A DNA stretch of 64,000 nucleotides from Niabella sp. (GTDB taxonomy: Bacteria > Bacteroidota > Bacteroidia > Chitinophagales > Chitinophagaceae): contig NZ_JASLGT010000005.1 of assembly GCF_030150205.1 (NCBI RefSeq), positions 124,001-188,000 of the forward strand. Reading direction: 5' to 3'. The translations under genes were made by a program, and so were the position numbers. This document shows positions 54,701 to 63,323 of this stretch, piece by piece. The first letter of the stretch is position 1; every line of letters begins with the position of its first letter. Below the pieces are notes generated by a model. The model saw only the letters and a program-made list of their open reading frames with translations, did not search any database and was not told the origin of the DNA.

Positions 54701-57700
54701 ATGAGTGTGAAATACAGAGAATATTCGGGTTTGAACCTGCCTTCCATAGAGCAGGAGATATTGACGAAATGGAATGAACAGCAGGCATTTGAGAAAAGTG
54801 TATCCCTCCGGGACGGTGCTGAGTCATTCGTTTTTTATGAAGGCCCTCCCAGTGCCAACGGTATGCCGGGTATTCACCACGTTATTTCGCGCACGCTCAA
54901 AGACCTGGTTTGCCGGTATAAGACCATGCAGGGATTCCAGGTAAAACGCAAAGGCGGCTGGGATACCCACGGGTTGCCTGTGGAACTGGGCGTTGAAAAA
55001 GAGCTGGGCATTACCAAAGAAGACATTGGAAAGAAAATCTCCGTAGAGGAATACAACCAGAAATGCCGCGAGGCCGTACTGCGGTTTAAGGACAAATGGG
55101 ATGACCTTACCCGCAAAATGGGGTATTGGGTAGACCTGAACGCCCCCTATATTACCTTTAAGAACGAATATATTGAAACGCTTTGGTACCTGCTGAAGCA
55201 ATTGTTTAACAAGGGATTGCTGTATAAAAGCGTCAGCATTCAGCCGTATTCACCTGCGGCGGGTACCGGGTTAAGCTCACACGAGCTGAACCAGCCGGGA
55301 ACTTATAAGGATGTAAAAGATACCAGTGCTACGGTACTATTTAAGGCGGTACACAATGAAAAAAGTGCATTCCTGTTTAAGCTGACAGCTGACAGCCATC
55401 AGCCTTCAGACCTGTTTTTTATGGCCTGGACCACCACGCCCTGGACCCTGCCTTCCAACCTGGGGTTGACCGTAGGCGGCAATATCGACTATGCGCTGAT
55501 ACAGACGTTCAATCCTTATACGCATCTCCCTGTAAATGTGGTGATTGCCAAAGCGTTAATATCAAAATATTTTAAGCCTGAAGGCGAGAACGGTGATTTT
55601 GAAAACTATACCGCGGAAACCAAGCTGTTGCCCTGGAAGATCCTTGCAGAATTCAAGGGTAGCCAGCTGGATGGTCTGAAATACGAGCAATTATTGCCAT
55701 TTGAATCGAACTCCCCGGAAAAAATACAGGAAATCACGCCCGGTGCCACTCCTTTTAAAGTGATGGTAGGCGATTTTGTGACCACCGAAGATGGAACGGG
55801 TATCGTACATACCGCGCCGGCCTTTGGTGCGGATGACTATAAGGTAGGAAAGAAAAACAATATCGGTATCCTGACCCTGGTAGATCGCGAAGGGAAATTT
55901 ATTGAAGGTACCGGCGAGTTCAGCGGACGCTATGTAAAAGATTATAAAGATGAGCAGGATTATGTGGATGTGAATGTAGACATCAGTGTAAAACTAAAAA
56001 AAGAAAACCGCGCTTTTAAGGTAGAAAAATACGAGCACAATTACCCCCATTGCTGGCGTACCGATAAACCCATCCTGTATTACCCGCTGGATGCCTGGTT
56101 CATTAAAACCACGGCGCTGCGCGACCGGATGGTGGAGCTGAATAAAACCATCCACTGGAAACCCAAATCAACAGGGGAGGGCCGTTTTGGAAACTGGCTG
56201 GAGAATATGGTAGACTGGAACCTGAGCCGCAGCCGTTTCTGGGGAACGCCATTACCCATCTGGTCAACAGAAGATGGCACTGAAATGAAATGCATTGGCT
56301 CGGTAGAAGAGTTGAACGACGAGATCCGGAAGGCCAGTGAAGTGCTGGGGGGCGATGTGAACAAACATTACCTGCACGATGGTATCCTGGACCTGCACAA
56401 ACCCTATGTAGATGAGGTAGTGCTGGTTAGTGAATCCGGCAAGCCCATGCGCCGGGAACCGGACCTGATCGATGTATGGTTCGATAGTGGTGCCATGCCC
56501 TATGCCCAGTGGGGATTAAATTATGAAAAATTAAAGGCGGGAGATCCGCATCCGTTCAACCAGCCGTTTGATACCAATTTCCCTGCAGACTTTATTTGCG
56601 AAGGGGTAGATCAAACCCGCGGATGGTTCTATACCCTGCATGCCATTGCATCCCTGTTATTTGACAGCGTGGCCTTTAAAACCGTGGTAAGCAATGGATT
56701 GGTGCTGGATAAGAACGGTAACAAAATGAGCAAACGCCTGGGCAACGTAGTAGATCCTTTTGCCACCATTGAAACCTTTGGGGCAGATGCAACCCGCTGG
56801 TATTTAATTACAAACGCTTCCCCCTGGGATAATTTGAAATTTGATATCGATGGTATCAAAGAAGTACAGCGTAAATTCTTTGGTACCTTATATAATACCT
56901 ACCAGTTCTTTGCCCTGTATGCCAACGTAGATGGCTTTACCTATAATGAAGCCAAAATTCCGGTAGCAGAACGTCCGGAGATCGACCGCTGGATCATCTC
57001 TTCACTGAATACGCTCGTAAAAGAAGTGACGGCCGCCATGGACGACTATGAACCTACCCAGGCTGGCCGTTTGATCGAAGATTTTGTAGACGAACATTTA
57101 AGTAACTGGTATGTAAGGCTTTGTCGCCGCCGTTTTTGGAAAGGGGAGTATGAAGCAGATAAAATTGCCGCTTATCAGACCTTATTTGAATGCCTGGAAA
57201 CCGTGGTACGCCTGATGGCACCCGTGGCACCCTTCTTCAGTGATGCGGTATTCCGTAACCTGAATGAGGTTGCTCAACGGTACAACGTACAATCGGTACA
57301 CCATGCCCTGTTTCCAAAGGCGGACGAAACGCTGATGGACCAAAAGCTGGAAGAGCGGATGCAGCTGGCCCAGGATGTTTCCTCGCTAATCCTCTCCCTG
57401 CGTAAAAAAGTGAACATTAAAGTGCGTCAGCCGTTACATAAGGTATTGATCCCGGTTCTAAATCCGGCAATGAAAGAACAGCTGGAAAAAGTAGCAGAGC
57501 TGATCAAATCGGAGGTAAATATCAAGGATGTAGAATACCTGGTTGATACAGAAGGATTTATCAAAAAGAAGATCAAACCGAATTTTATAGCGCTGGGTAA
57601 GAAGCTGGGCGCTAAAATGAAAGCGGTTTCCGGCGCTCTTGCTGCTTTTACCCAGGAAGACATCAGCAGCCTGGAGCGGAATGGCCAGATAGAACTGGAT

Positions 57701-58087
57701 ATCAATGGTGAAAAAGTGCTCATCCAGCTTAATGAAGTGGATATCAGCAGCGAAGACATTCCGGGATGGACGGTAGCCAACAAAGGCCCGTTAACCGTAG
57801 CCCTGGATATCACGATAACCGAAGACCTGAAACAGGAGGGAGATGCCCGTGAATTTGTAAACCGGATCCAGAAAATAAGGAAGGACAGTAATTTTGATGT
57901 AACGGACCGGATCAAGGTACAAATTGACACAAATCCTACATTAAAAAATTCGTTAACCACGTATAAAGACTATATTTGCGCAGAAATTTTGGCAGATGAG
58001 CTGGAATTTAGTCCAATTTCAGCAGGCGGAACCGAAATTGAAGTGAACGAACATCAGTTATATACGATTGTAACAAAAAAAGGGTAA
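54701..58087 (+). CDS. ileS: Isoleucyl-tRNA synthetase, type 2, with swapped HIGH motif
   Basis: This 1128-residue class Ia synthetase charges tRNA-Ile. The KRKGGWDTHGLPVE segment and overall length fit the type-2 (eukaryote-like) IleRS group. The ATP-binding signature that is normally HxGH reads Gly57-Ile58-His59-His60 (NGMPGIHHV), so first and third positions are exchanged. KMSKR is at 675-679. The editing domain lies between about 200 and 400 (WTTTPWTLPSN, GTGIVHTAPAFGADD). The ATG at 54701 is used; a longer frame from 54599 enters the previous gene. Confidence 0.97.
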   Translation: MSVKYREYSGLNLPSIEQEILTKWNEQQAFEKSVSLRDGAESFVFYEGPPSANGMPGIHHVISRTLKDLVCRYKTMQGFQVKRKGGWDTHGLPVELGVEKELGITKEDIGKKISVEEYNQKCREAVLRFKDKWDDLTRKMGYWVDLNAPYITFKNEYIETLWYLLKQLFNKGLLYKSVSIQPYSPAAGTGLSSHELNQPGTYKDVKDTSATVLFKAVHNEKSAFLFKLTADSHQPSDLFFMAWTTTPWTLPSNLGLTVGGNIDYALIQTFNPYTHLPVNVVIAKALISKYFKPEGENGDFENYTAETKLLPWKILAEFKGSQLDGLKYEQLLPFESNSPEKIQEITPGATPFKVMVGDFVTTEDGTGIVHTAPAFGADDYKVGKKNNIGILTLVDREGKFIEGTGEFSGRYVKDYKDEQDYVDVNVDISVKLKKENRAFKVEKYEHNYPHCWRTDKPILYYPLDAWFIKTTALRDRMVELNKTIHWKPKSTGEGRFGNWLENMVDWNLSRSRFWGTPLPIWSTEDGTEMKCIGSVEELNDEIRKASEVLGGDVNKHYLHDGILDLHKPYVDEVVLVSESGKPMRREPDLIDVWFDSGAMPYAQWGLNYEKLKAGDPHPFNQPFDTNFPADFICEGVDQTRGWFYTLHAIASLLFDSVAFKTVVSNGLVLDKNGNKMSKRLGNVVDPFATIETFGADATRWYLITNASPWDNLKFDIDGIKEVQRKFFGTLYNTYQFFALYANVDGFTYNEAKIPVAERPEIDRWIISSLNTLVKEVTAAMDDYEPTQAGRLIEDFVDEHLSNWYVRLCRRRFWKGEYEADKIAAYQTLFECLETVVRLMAPVAPFFSDAVFRNLNEVAQRYNVQSVHHALFPKADETLMDQKLEERMQLAQDVSSLILSLRKKVNIKVRQPLHKVLIPVLNPAMKEQLEKVAELIKSEVNIKDVEYLVDTEGFIKKKIKPNFIALGKKLGAKMKAVSGALAAFTQEDISSLERNGQIELDINGEKVLIQLNEVDISSEDIPGWTVANKGPLTVALDITITEDLKQEGDAREFVNRIQKIRKDSNFDVTDRIKVQIDTNPTLKNSLTTYKDYICAEILADELEFSPISAGGTEIEVNEHQLYTIVTKKG

Positions 58088-58091
58088 CAAC

Positions 58092-59054
58092 ATGGCTACA
58101 AAGAAGAAAACCGCAGCAAAGCCTGCCCGCGCTACCAGCACTAAAGCTGCTCCCGCAAAAGCTGCAAAAGCAGCCGGAGGGAAAGCAGCGAAAGCCCCTG
58201 CAAAGTCTGCAAGCGCCTCAAACGGGAAAGCCAGCAAACCTAAAACTCCGGTAAAGGCAGCAGCTAAACCCGCCGCCAGCAGCAAAACAACACAGAAGGC
58301 AACTCCTGCGCGCAGTGGAGCATCCGTGCGTGGAACTGGCAGCAAAACAACAAAAACACCTGCAAAGCCGGCAAGTGCCGCCCCTGTAAAAGCTTCGAAA
58401 CCAGCCGCAAAAACACCGGCAAAGGTGGCGTCTAAATCGGGCAATAAAGCAACTCCGGCTCCGGTGAATGAAAAAAAAGCAGCGGCAAAAAAACCGGCTG
58501 TTAAAGAATTGGTACCTGTAATAGAAAAAAGCGTGGCAAAAAAAGAAACAAAAGAAGATAAAAAGACAGCAAAAGCTCCTAAAAAAGTAGTAGTTCCAAA
58601 ATTGTCTACAAAAAGTTCGGTAAAATATCAGCCGGATTTTACAAAGAGCGTGCTGGATACTCCTGCATTCGAAAAAGCAACCTCCGTGATCCGTTATTCA
58701 GACAGTGATCTGGCAGAGTTTAAGGAAATTATCCTGCGGAAACTGGATGCGGCAAAAAAAGAACTGGCCTATTTGCAGGGGTTGATCACCCGCCGGGATG
58801 AAGGCGGCGACATGGATGAGGGCCGTTACATGACCATGGAAGACGGTAGTGTGAGCATGGAACGCGAGCAGCTGAGCCAGCTGGCCAGCCGCCAGATCAC
58901 CTTTATCGATCACCTGGAAAAGGCATTGATGCGTGTGGAGAACAAAACATATGGCATTTGCCGGGTAACCGGTCACCTGATCGACAAAGCCCGCTTACGC
59001 GCGGTGCCACATGCTACATTAAGCATGGAAGCAAAATCGATGATGAACCGTTAA
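58092..59054 (+). CDS. DksA/TraR-like protein with histone-H1-like tail
   Basis: In this 320-residue protein the first 175 residues are almost pure Lys/Ala/Pro/Ser/Thr with repeated KAAKA and KPA units, like histone H1 or HU tails. The C-terminal part (about 195-320) is the DksA/TraR coiled coil and zinc-finger-like end: SDLAEFKEIILRKLDAAKK, MDEGRYMTMEDGS, YGICRVTGHLIDKARLRAVP. Only one of the usual four zinc Cys remains. It starts four bases after ileS, so it is cotranscribed with it, and probably modulates transcription or binds DNA. Confidence 0.88.
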   Translation: MATKKKTAAKPARATSTKAAPAKAAKAAGGKAAKAPAKSASASNGKASKPKTPVKAAAKPAASSKTTQKATPARSGASVRGTGSKTTKTPAKPASAAPVKASKPAAKTPAKVASKSGNKATPAPVNEKKAAAKKPAVKELVPVIEKSVAKKETKEDKKTAKAPKKVVVPKLSTKSSVKYQPDFTKSVLDTPAFEKATSVIRYSDSDLAEFKEIILRKLDAAKKELAYLQGLITRRDEGGDMDEGRYMTMEDGSVSMEREQLSQLASRQITFIDHLEKALMRVENKTYGICRVTGHLIDKARLRAVPHATLSMEAKSMMNR

Positions 59055-59080
59055 TTAAAACGGCTCAAAATAAATTCCGG

Positions 59081-59113
59081 AGGCGAACCTGTATTATGGG
59101 TTCGCTTCTTATT
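59081..59113 (+). terminator. Terminator of the ileS-dksA-like operon
   Basis: AGGCGAACC (59081-59089) pairs with GGTTCGCTT around a TGTATTAT loop (eight of nine positions), followed by a T-rich tail. Confidence 0.75.
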
Positions 59114-59195
59114 TTAAACGGATGGGTAAACCTGCGGGTGGTTTTTCTGTTTTACGCTTATCTTTAGCCCCGGCAAATACCCAAAAAAGTACACA

Positions 59196-59675
59196 ATGAC
59201 CATCCACTTCGGTTACGATAAAAAACAGGTGATCCAGGCGCTGCGCTATCATTTTATTTCCAAAAAGGAAATCCGGATCATGATCATCCTGGTAAATGTA
59301 TTTGCCATTCTTTCGCTGGTGCTGTATGCACTGCATAAGATTACCCCGGTTGCCTTCCTCATCAACTCTTTTTTATGGCTGTTATTGATGATTAGCCTAT
59401 GGTTCATTCTGCCCGGTGTGGTGTACCGGCGCGCCGAAACCTTTCAGCATGAATTTACCATGTATTTCAGCGATGTTGATTTTACCCTGGAACATACCAA
59501 GGGTAAACGGAGCTGGCCTTACACCGCCCTGCATTCATACCGGGAAAGTCCGCATTTCTTTCATTTGTATTTTGACGAACGATCGTTCTTGCTGGTGCCC
59601 AAGTCGGCCTTCGCTGACAGTGACGAAGTATCCAAATTCCGGCACCTGCTGATGGATAAGTTACAGCGGAAATAG
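59196..59675 (+). CDS. YcxB-like membrane protein
   Basis: This 159-residue protein has two adjacent hydrophobic helices (about 29-48 and 51-75) and a C-terminal YcxB-like domain (YFSDVDFTLEHTKGKRSWPY, then SFLLVPKSAFADSDEVSKF). Function of the family is unknown. It is convergent with the GNAT gene, with seven bases between the stops. Confidence 0.8.
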   Translation: MTIHFGYDKKQVIQALRYHFISKKEIRIMIILVNVFAILSLVLYALHKITPVAFLINSFLWLLLMISLWFILPGVVYRRAETFQHEFTMYFSDVDFTLEHTKGKRSWPYTALHSYRESPHFFHLYFDERSFLLVPKSAFADSDEVSKFRHLLMDKLQRK

Positions 59676-59682
59676 TCGCTCT

Positions 59683-60111
59683 TTAAATGTATTTTTTCAT
59701 GACAATATGGGGGATGGTAAGATTGGTGAATTCATTGCTGGACTCACGATACCCCATCTTTTCATAAAAACCGGCCGCGTTTTTGCGGGCATGCATCGAA
59801 ATTTCACGGTAACCCATATCCCGGGCAATGTTTTCGGCAAACTGCATCAGCGCCCGGCCGATGCCTTTTCCCTGGAGGTCGAAGATTACGGCCATTTGCC
59901 GCAGTAAAACGATTTGTCCGGGTTGCTTCACCAGCATACAGCATCCCAGCATTTTTTCATCTTCAAAAGCACCGATCAGGATATGATTTTTATCGGCATT
60001 AAGATCTTCTTCGGTCAGCAGCAACCCCAATGGTTTCCGTAATATCTCATTACGAAGGTCAACCATTTGCTGGTACTCTTTTGAACCATGATCTATAATT
60101 TTTAATGCCAT
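59683..60111 (-). CDS. GNAT-family N-acetyltransferase
   Basis: This 142-residue acetyltransferase contains the acetyl-CoA loop LQGKGIGRALMQFAENIARD near residue 80 and a C-terminal NAAGFYEKMGYRESS motif, both typical of GNATs. The substrate is unknown. It is divergent from the acpP promoter region. Confidence 0.9.
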   Translation of the reverse strand: MALKIIDHGSKEYQQMVDLRNEILRKPLGLLLTEEDLNADKNHILIGAFEDEKMLGCCMLVKQPGQIVLLRQMAVIFDLQGKGIGRALMQFAENIARDMGYREISMHARKNAAGFYEKMGYRESSNEFTNLTIPHIVMKKYI

Positions 60112-60245
60112 AAAACGGTTTAAGATTTGATGAAGATCACAGGTGGCTAAAAGCTGGAATTTGTATCGTAAATTAAGGATTTTTAGGTGTTCCGGAGCAT
60201 TTTTAGTTTTTTTTTTCTTTCCGATGCAATTTTGGTCAAAAACTC

Positions 60246-60253
60246 TATTTTTG
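60246..60253 (+). promoter_or_regulatory. -7 promoter box of acpP
   Basis: TATTTTTG is an exact TAnnTTTG match 24 bases upstream of the acpP ATG. Confidence 0.5.
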
Positions 60254-60277
60254 CACCAATAACTAAATTAATAAGAT

Positions 60278-60514
60278 ATGTCAGACATTGCATCAAGAGT
60301 TAAAAAAATCATCGTTGACAAACTGGGCGTTGACGAAGCAGAAGTAACGAATGAAGCTTCTTTTACAAATGATCTCGGTGCCGATTCATTGGATACCGTT
60401 GAACTGATCATGGAATTTGAAAAAGAATTCAATATTTCTATTCCAGATGAGCAAGCCGAAACAATTACTACTGTTGGTCAGGCTGTATCTTATTTGGAAG
60501 AGCACGCCAAGTAG
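60278..60514 (+). CDS. acpP: Acyl carrier protein
   Basis: This 78-residue acidic four-helix protein has the phosphopantetheine attachment Ser37 in LGADSLDTVELIMEFE. It carries growing acyl chains for fatty-acid synthesis in the cytoplasm. It is followed by a terminator and then fabF and rnc, the common acpP-fabF-rnc order in Bacteroidota. Confidence 0.98.
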   Translation: MSDIASRVKKIIVDKLGVDEAEVTNEASFTNDLGADSLDTVELIMEFEKEFNISIPDEQAETITTVGQAVSYLEEHAK

Positions 60515-60559
60515 TTTATTGGCTAGCCAACTTGGCTTTAAACGTAAAACAACTCATAC

Positions 60560-60603
60560 ACCGCCTTTGACTGTGGTCATCCATATACAAAGGCGGTTTT
60601 ATC
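60560..60603 (+). terminator. Terminator between acpP and fabF
   Basis: ACCGCCTTTG (60560-60569) is perfectly complementary to CAAAGGCGGT (60588-60597), followed by TTTAT. It would let acpP be transcribed above fabF. Confidence 0.8.
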
Positions 60604-60627
60604 ATAAAAAATAAGGACAACCAGTTT

Positions 60628-61878
60628 ATGGAATTTAAAAGGATCGTTGTAACCGGGATGGGCGCATTAACACCGTTGGGAAATACAGTAGATGAATACT
60701 GGAACGGGCTGATTAATGGAGTTTCTGGTGCAGCGCCGATCACCTTATTTGATGCCAGTAAATTCAGAACGCGATTTGCATGCGAGGTAAAGAATTTTGA
60801 CCCTACGCAGTTTCTTGATAAAAAAGAAGCCCGTAAGGTAGACCGGTTCACCCAGTTTGCTTTGGTAGCCAGTGATCAGGCTGTTAAAGATGCCGGTCTT
60901 ACAAAAGAGAATATGAACCCGGACCGTATTGGTGTGGTATTGGGAAGCGGTATCGGAGGGTTGATTACCTTCCAGCATGAGGTAATGGATTTTGCAAAAG
61001 GTGACGGCACGCCCCGTTTTAATCCCTTTTTTATTCCAAAAATGATCCTGGATATTGCGGCAGGGCAGATCAGTATGCGCCACAATCTCCGCGGACCAAA
61101 TTATTCTGTGGTAAGCGCCTGCGCCAGCAGTACCAACGCTATGATTGATGCCATCAATCTGATACGTTTGGGCAAGGCCGATATTATTGTAACCGGGGGC
61201 AGTGAAGCCGTGATCAGTGAAGCCGGAGTTGGCGGATTTAACGCTATGAAGGCCATGAGCGAGCGCAACGATGACCCCACAACCGCCAGCCGTCCTTATG
61301 ACAAAGACCGGGATGGTTTTGTAATGGGCGAAGGCGCCGGCGTATTGATTTTTGAAGAGCTGGAGCACGCAAAAAAACGCGGAGCCCGCATTTATTGCGA
61401 AGTGATCGGTGGTGGAGCTACTGCAGATGCGCACCATATAACCGCTCCACATCCCGAAGGACTGGGGGCCAAGAATGTAATGATCGAGGCCATGAAAGAT
61501 GCCGGCATTCAGCCCACAGATGTAGACTATATTAACACACATGGCACTTCCACGCCGCTGGGTGATATTGCAGAAACAAAGGCCATTCTTGAAGTATTTG
61601 GTGCACATGCATATGAGCTCAACATCAGCTCTACCAAAAGTATGACCGGCCATTGCCTGGGCGCAGCCGGAGTGATTGAAGCCATTGCTTGTATCAAAAG
61701 CGTTATACATAACATTGTACCGCCTACCATTAACCATTTTACCGACGACCCCGAACTGGATCCGAAATTAAACTTTACGTTTAACAAGGCACAGGAACGC
61801 ACCATCAATGTGGCCCTGAGTAATACCTTTGGGTTTGGCGGTCATAATGCCTGTGTCATTGTAAAAAAATATTCATAG
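60628..61878 (+). CDS. fabF: Beta-ketoacyl-ACP synthase II
   Basis: This 416-residue elongating condensing enzyme has the active-site Cys in SACASSTNAM near residue 166, His in HGTSTPLGD near residue 307 and His in KSMTGHCLGAAG near residue 343 (Cys-His-His). It extends acyl-ACP with malonyl-ACP. The start overlaps no neighbour; rnc begins six bases after the stop. Confidence 0.98.
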   Translation: MEFKRIVVTGMGALTPLGNTVDEYWNGLINGVSGAAPITLFDASKFRTRFACEVKNFDPTQFLDKKEARKVDRFTQFALVASDQAVKDAGLTKENMNPDRIGVVLGSGIGGLITFQHEVMDFAKGDGTPRFNPFFIPKMILDIAAGQISMRHNLRGPNYSVVSACASSTNAMIDAINLIRLGKADIIVTGGSEAVISEAGVGGFNAMKAMSERNDDPTTASRPYDKDRDGFVMGEGAGVLIFEELEHAKKRGARIYCEVIGGGATADAHHITAPHPEGLGAKNVMIEAMKDAGIQPTDVDYINTHGTSTPLGDIAETKAILEVFGAHAYELNISSTKSMTGHCLGAAGVIEAIACIKSVIHNIVPPTINHFTDDPELDPKLNFTFNKAQERTINVALSNTFGFGGHNACVIVKKYS

Positions 61879-61884
61879 TCATCT

Positions 61885-62613
61885 GTGAATTTTATAAGAG
61901 GGATTTTTAAGGGAAAAAATGATGCCGCTTTAAAAAAGCAGTTACGCAATATATTGGGATTTGCACCCGATAATATTTCTTTATACAAAACAGCGCTTAC
62001 CCACCGTTCGCTTGGGGAAAACGTAGACGAAAACAATGAGCGGCTGGAATACCTGGGAGATGCCGTGTTAAGTGCACTGGTAGCCGATTATCTTTTTAAA
62101 CGCTATCCCTATCAGGGAGAAGGTTTTTTAACCGAAATGCGCAGTAAAATGGTAAACCGCCAGCAGCTGAACGAAGTAGCCCTGAAAATGGACCTGAAAA
62201 AAATTGCCCATTTCAACAAACAGGATCATACGTTAAGAGGCAGCCATATCTTTGGAAATACACTGGAAGCCCTGGTAGGTGCTATTTACCTGGATCTTGG
62301 CTATAAAAAAACCAGCAAGTGGGTGTACAATTATATTATTGCTCCGCACATGTTCATGGATGAACTGGAATTGCGGGAAATTAATCATAAAAACAAGCTA
62401 TACGGCTGGGCCAACAAGCAGGGAAAAACACTTGAATTTGTAACCATTGAAGAAAAACTGGAAAATGGACGGCGGTTATTTACAATTGGTGCAGTTGTTG
62501 ATGGGGAAATAATAGCACAGGGAAAAGCATTTAATAAAAAGGATGCCTCCCAGATAGCGGCCAGTCTCGCTGTAGGTTCCCTTGGAATTAATAATAACGA
62601 GGAAGGCCTGTAA
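61885..62613 (+). CDS. rnc: Ribonuclease III
   Basis: This 242-residue double-strand-specific endoribonuclease has the signature NERLEYLGDAVLSAL near residue 52 with the catalytic acidic residues, a second acidic site in GNTLEALVGAIYLDLG, and a C-terminal double-stranded RNA-binding domain (about 165-235). It processes rRNA and structured transcripts. Translation starts with GTG at 61885, six bases after fabF, which is consistent with coupling. Confidence 0.97.
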   Translation: MNFIRGIFKGKNDAALKKQLRNILGFAPDNISLYKTALTHRSLGENVDENNERLEYLGDAVLSALVADYLFKRYPYQGEGFLTEMRSKMVNRQQLNEVALKMDLKKIAHFNKQDHTLRGSHIFGNTLEALVGAIYLDLGYKKTSKWVYNYIIAPHMFMDELELREINHKNKLYGWANKQGKTLEFVTIEEKLENGRRLFTIGAVVDGEIIAQGKAFNKKDASQIAASLAVGSLGINNNEEGL

Positions 62614-62742
62614 ACCCAATCATTCGTACCTCCTGAAACGGCCGGCATAAAGTATTTTTTTATGCGAAAACGTACACCGGTATATTCCCGGTTCGCCTGA
62701 AACCGTTCACTGCCAGAGGCACGGTCATTTAAACCTTCAATT

Positions 62743-63264
62743 ATGCAAATGAAATCTTTTTTTATGATGGCCATACTTTTTGCCGGGTTCGCTGCGGGCC
62801 TTACTGCCTGCGGAGAAGCCGGAAAAAAAGGATTTGCAAAGGCCGGAGACTATGATCAGTATATCATCTCCCGCATTGAACAGATGCAGCAAACCTTATT
62901 TGCCGTTCAGAAAGCAACCGGCGGTGATGATACGGTAACAACGGACCTGGGGCGGTTTACACAACAGATCGACTCTGTAACTGCCAACCTCAAAGAACTT
63001 CCGGATTACAAAGGAAATACCAGCTACCGCGATGCGGCCATTCGGCTTGCCGATTTTTATAAACGGTCCATCAGCGGTTCTTACGCAGAAATTGCAAGGG
63101 TTTATAAAGAAGTAAAAGATTCGTCCCTGGCGGATAATAAGGTAAATGAACTGATTATCAGGCTGCAGGAAGAAGAAACCCTGGCTGATGATGCCTTTGT
63201 TAAAGAACGGGAAGCATTTGCTGCCCGGAACAAGATCCCGCTGGACGAGCCTCCCGCCAAATAA
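62743..63264 (+). CDS. Lipoprotein of unknown function
   Basis: This 173-residue protein has a lipoprotein signal (FAGFAAGLTACGEAG, Cys near residue 23). The mature part is mainly helical (YIISRIEQMQQTLFAVQ; YAEIARVYKEVKDSS; LIIRLQEEETLADDAF). No domain family is assigned with confidence. Confidence 0.8.
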   Translation: MQMKSFFMMAILFAGFAAGLTACGEAGKKGFAKAGDYDQYIISRIEQMQQTLFAVQKATGGDDTVTTDLGRFTQQIDSVTANLKELPDYKGNTSYRDAAIRLADFYKRSISGSYAEIARVYKEVKDSSLADNKVNELIIRLQEEETLADDAFVKEREAFAARNKIPLDEPPAK

Positions 63265-63323
63265 TTTCCTTAATTTAGTAGAAGCGCTGTTGACACAAAC
63301 CGGCAGCGCTTTCTAGTTGATAT

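Noticed and set aside
60745..61737. Long reverse open frame (330 codons) across fabF
   Set aside because: It is a shadow of a strongly supported fabF gene with no motif or start signal.
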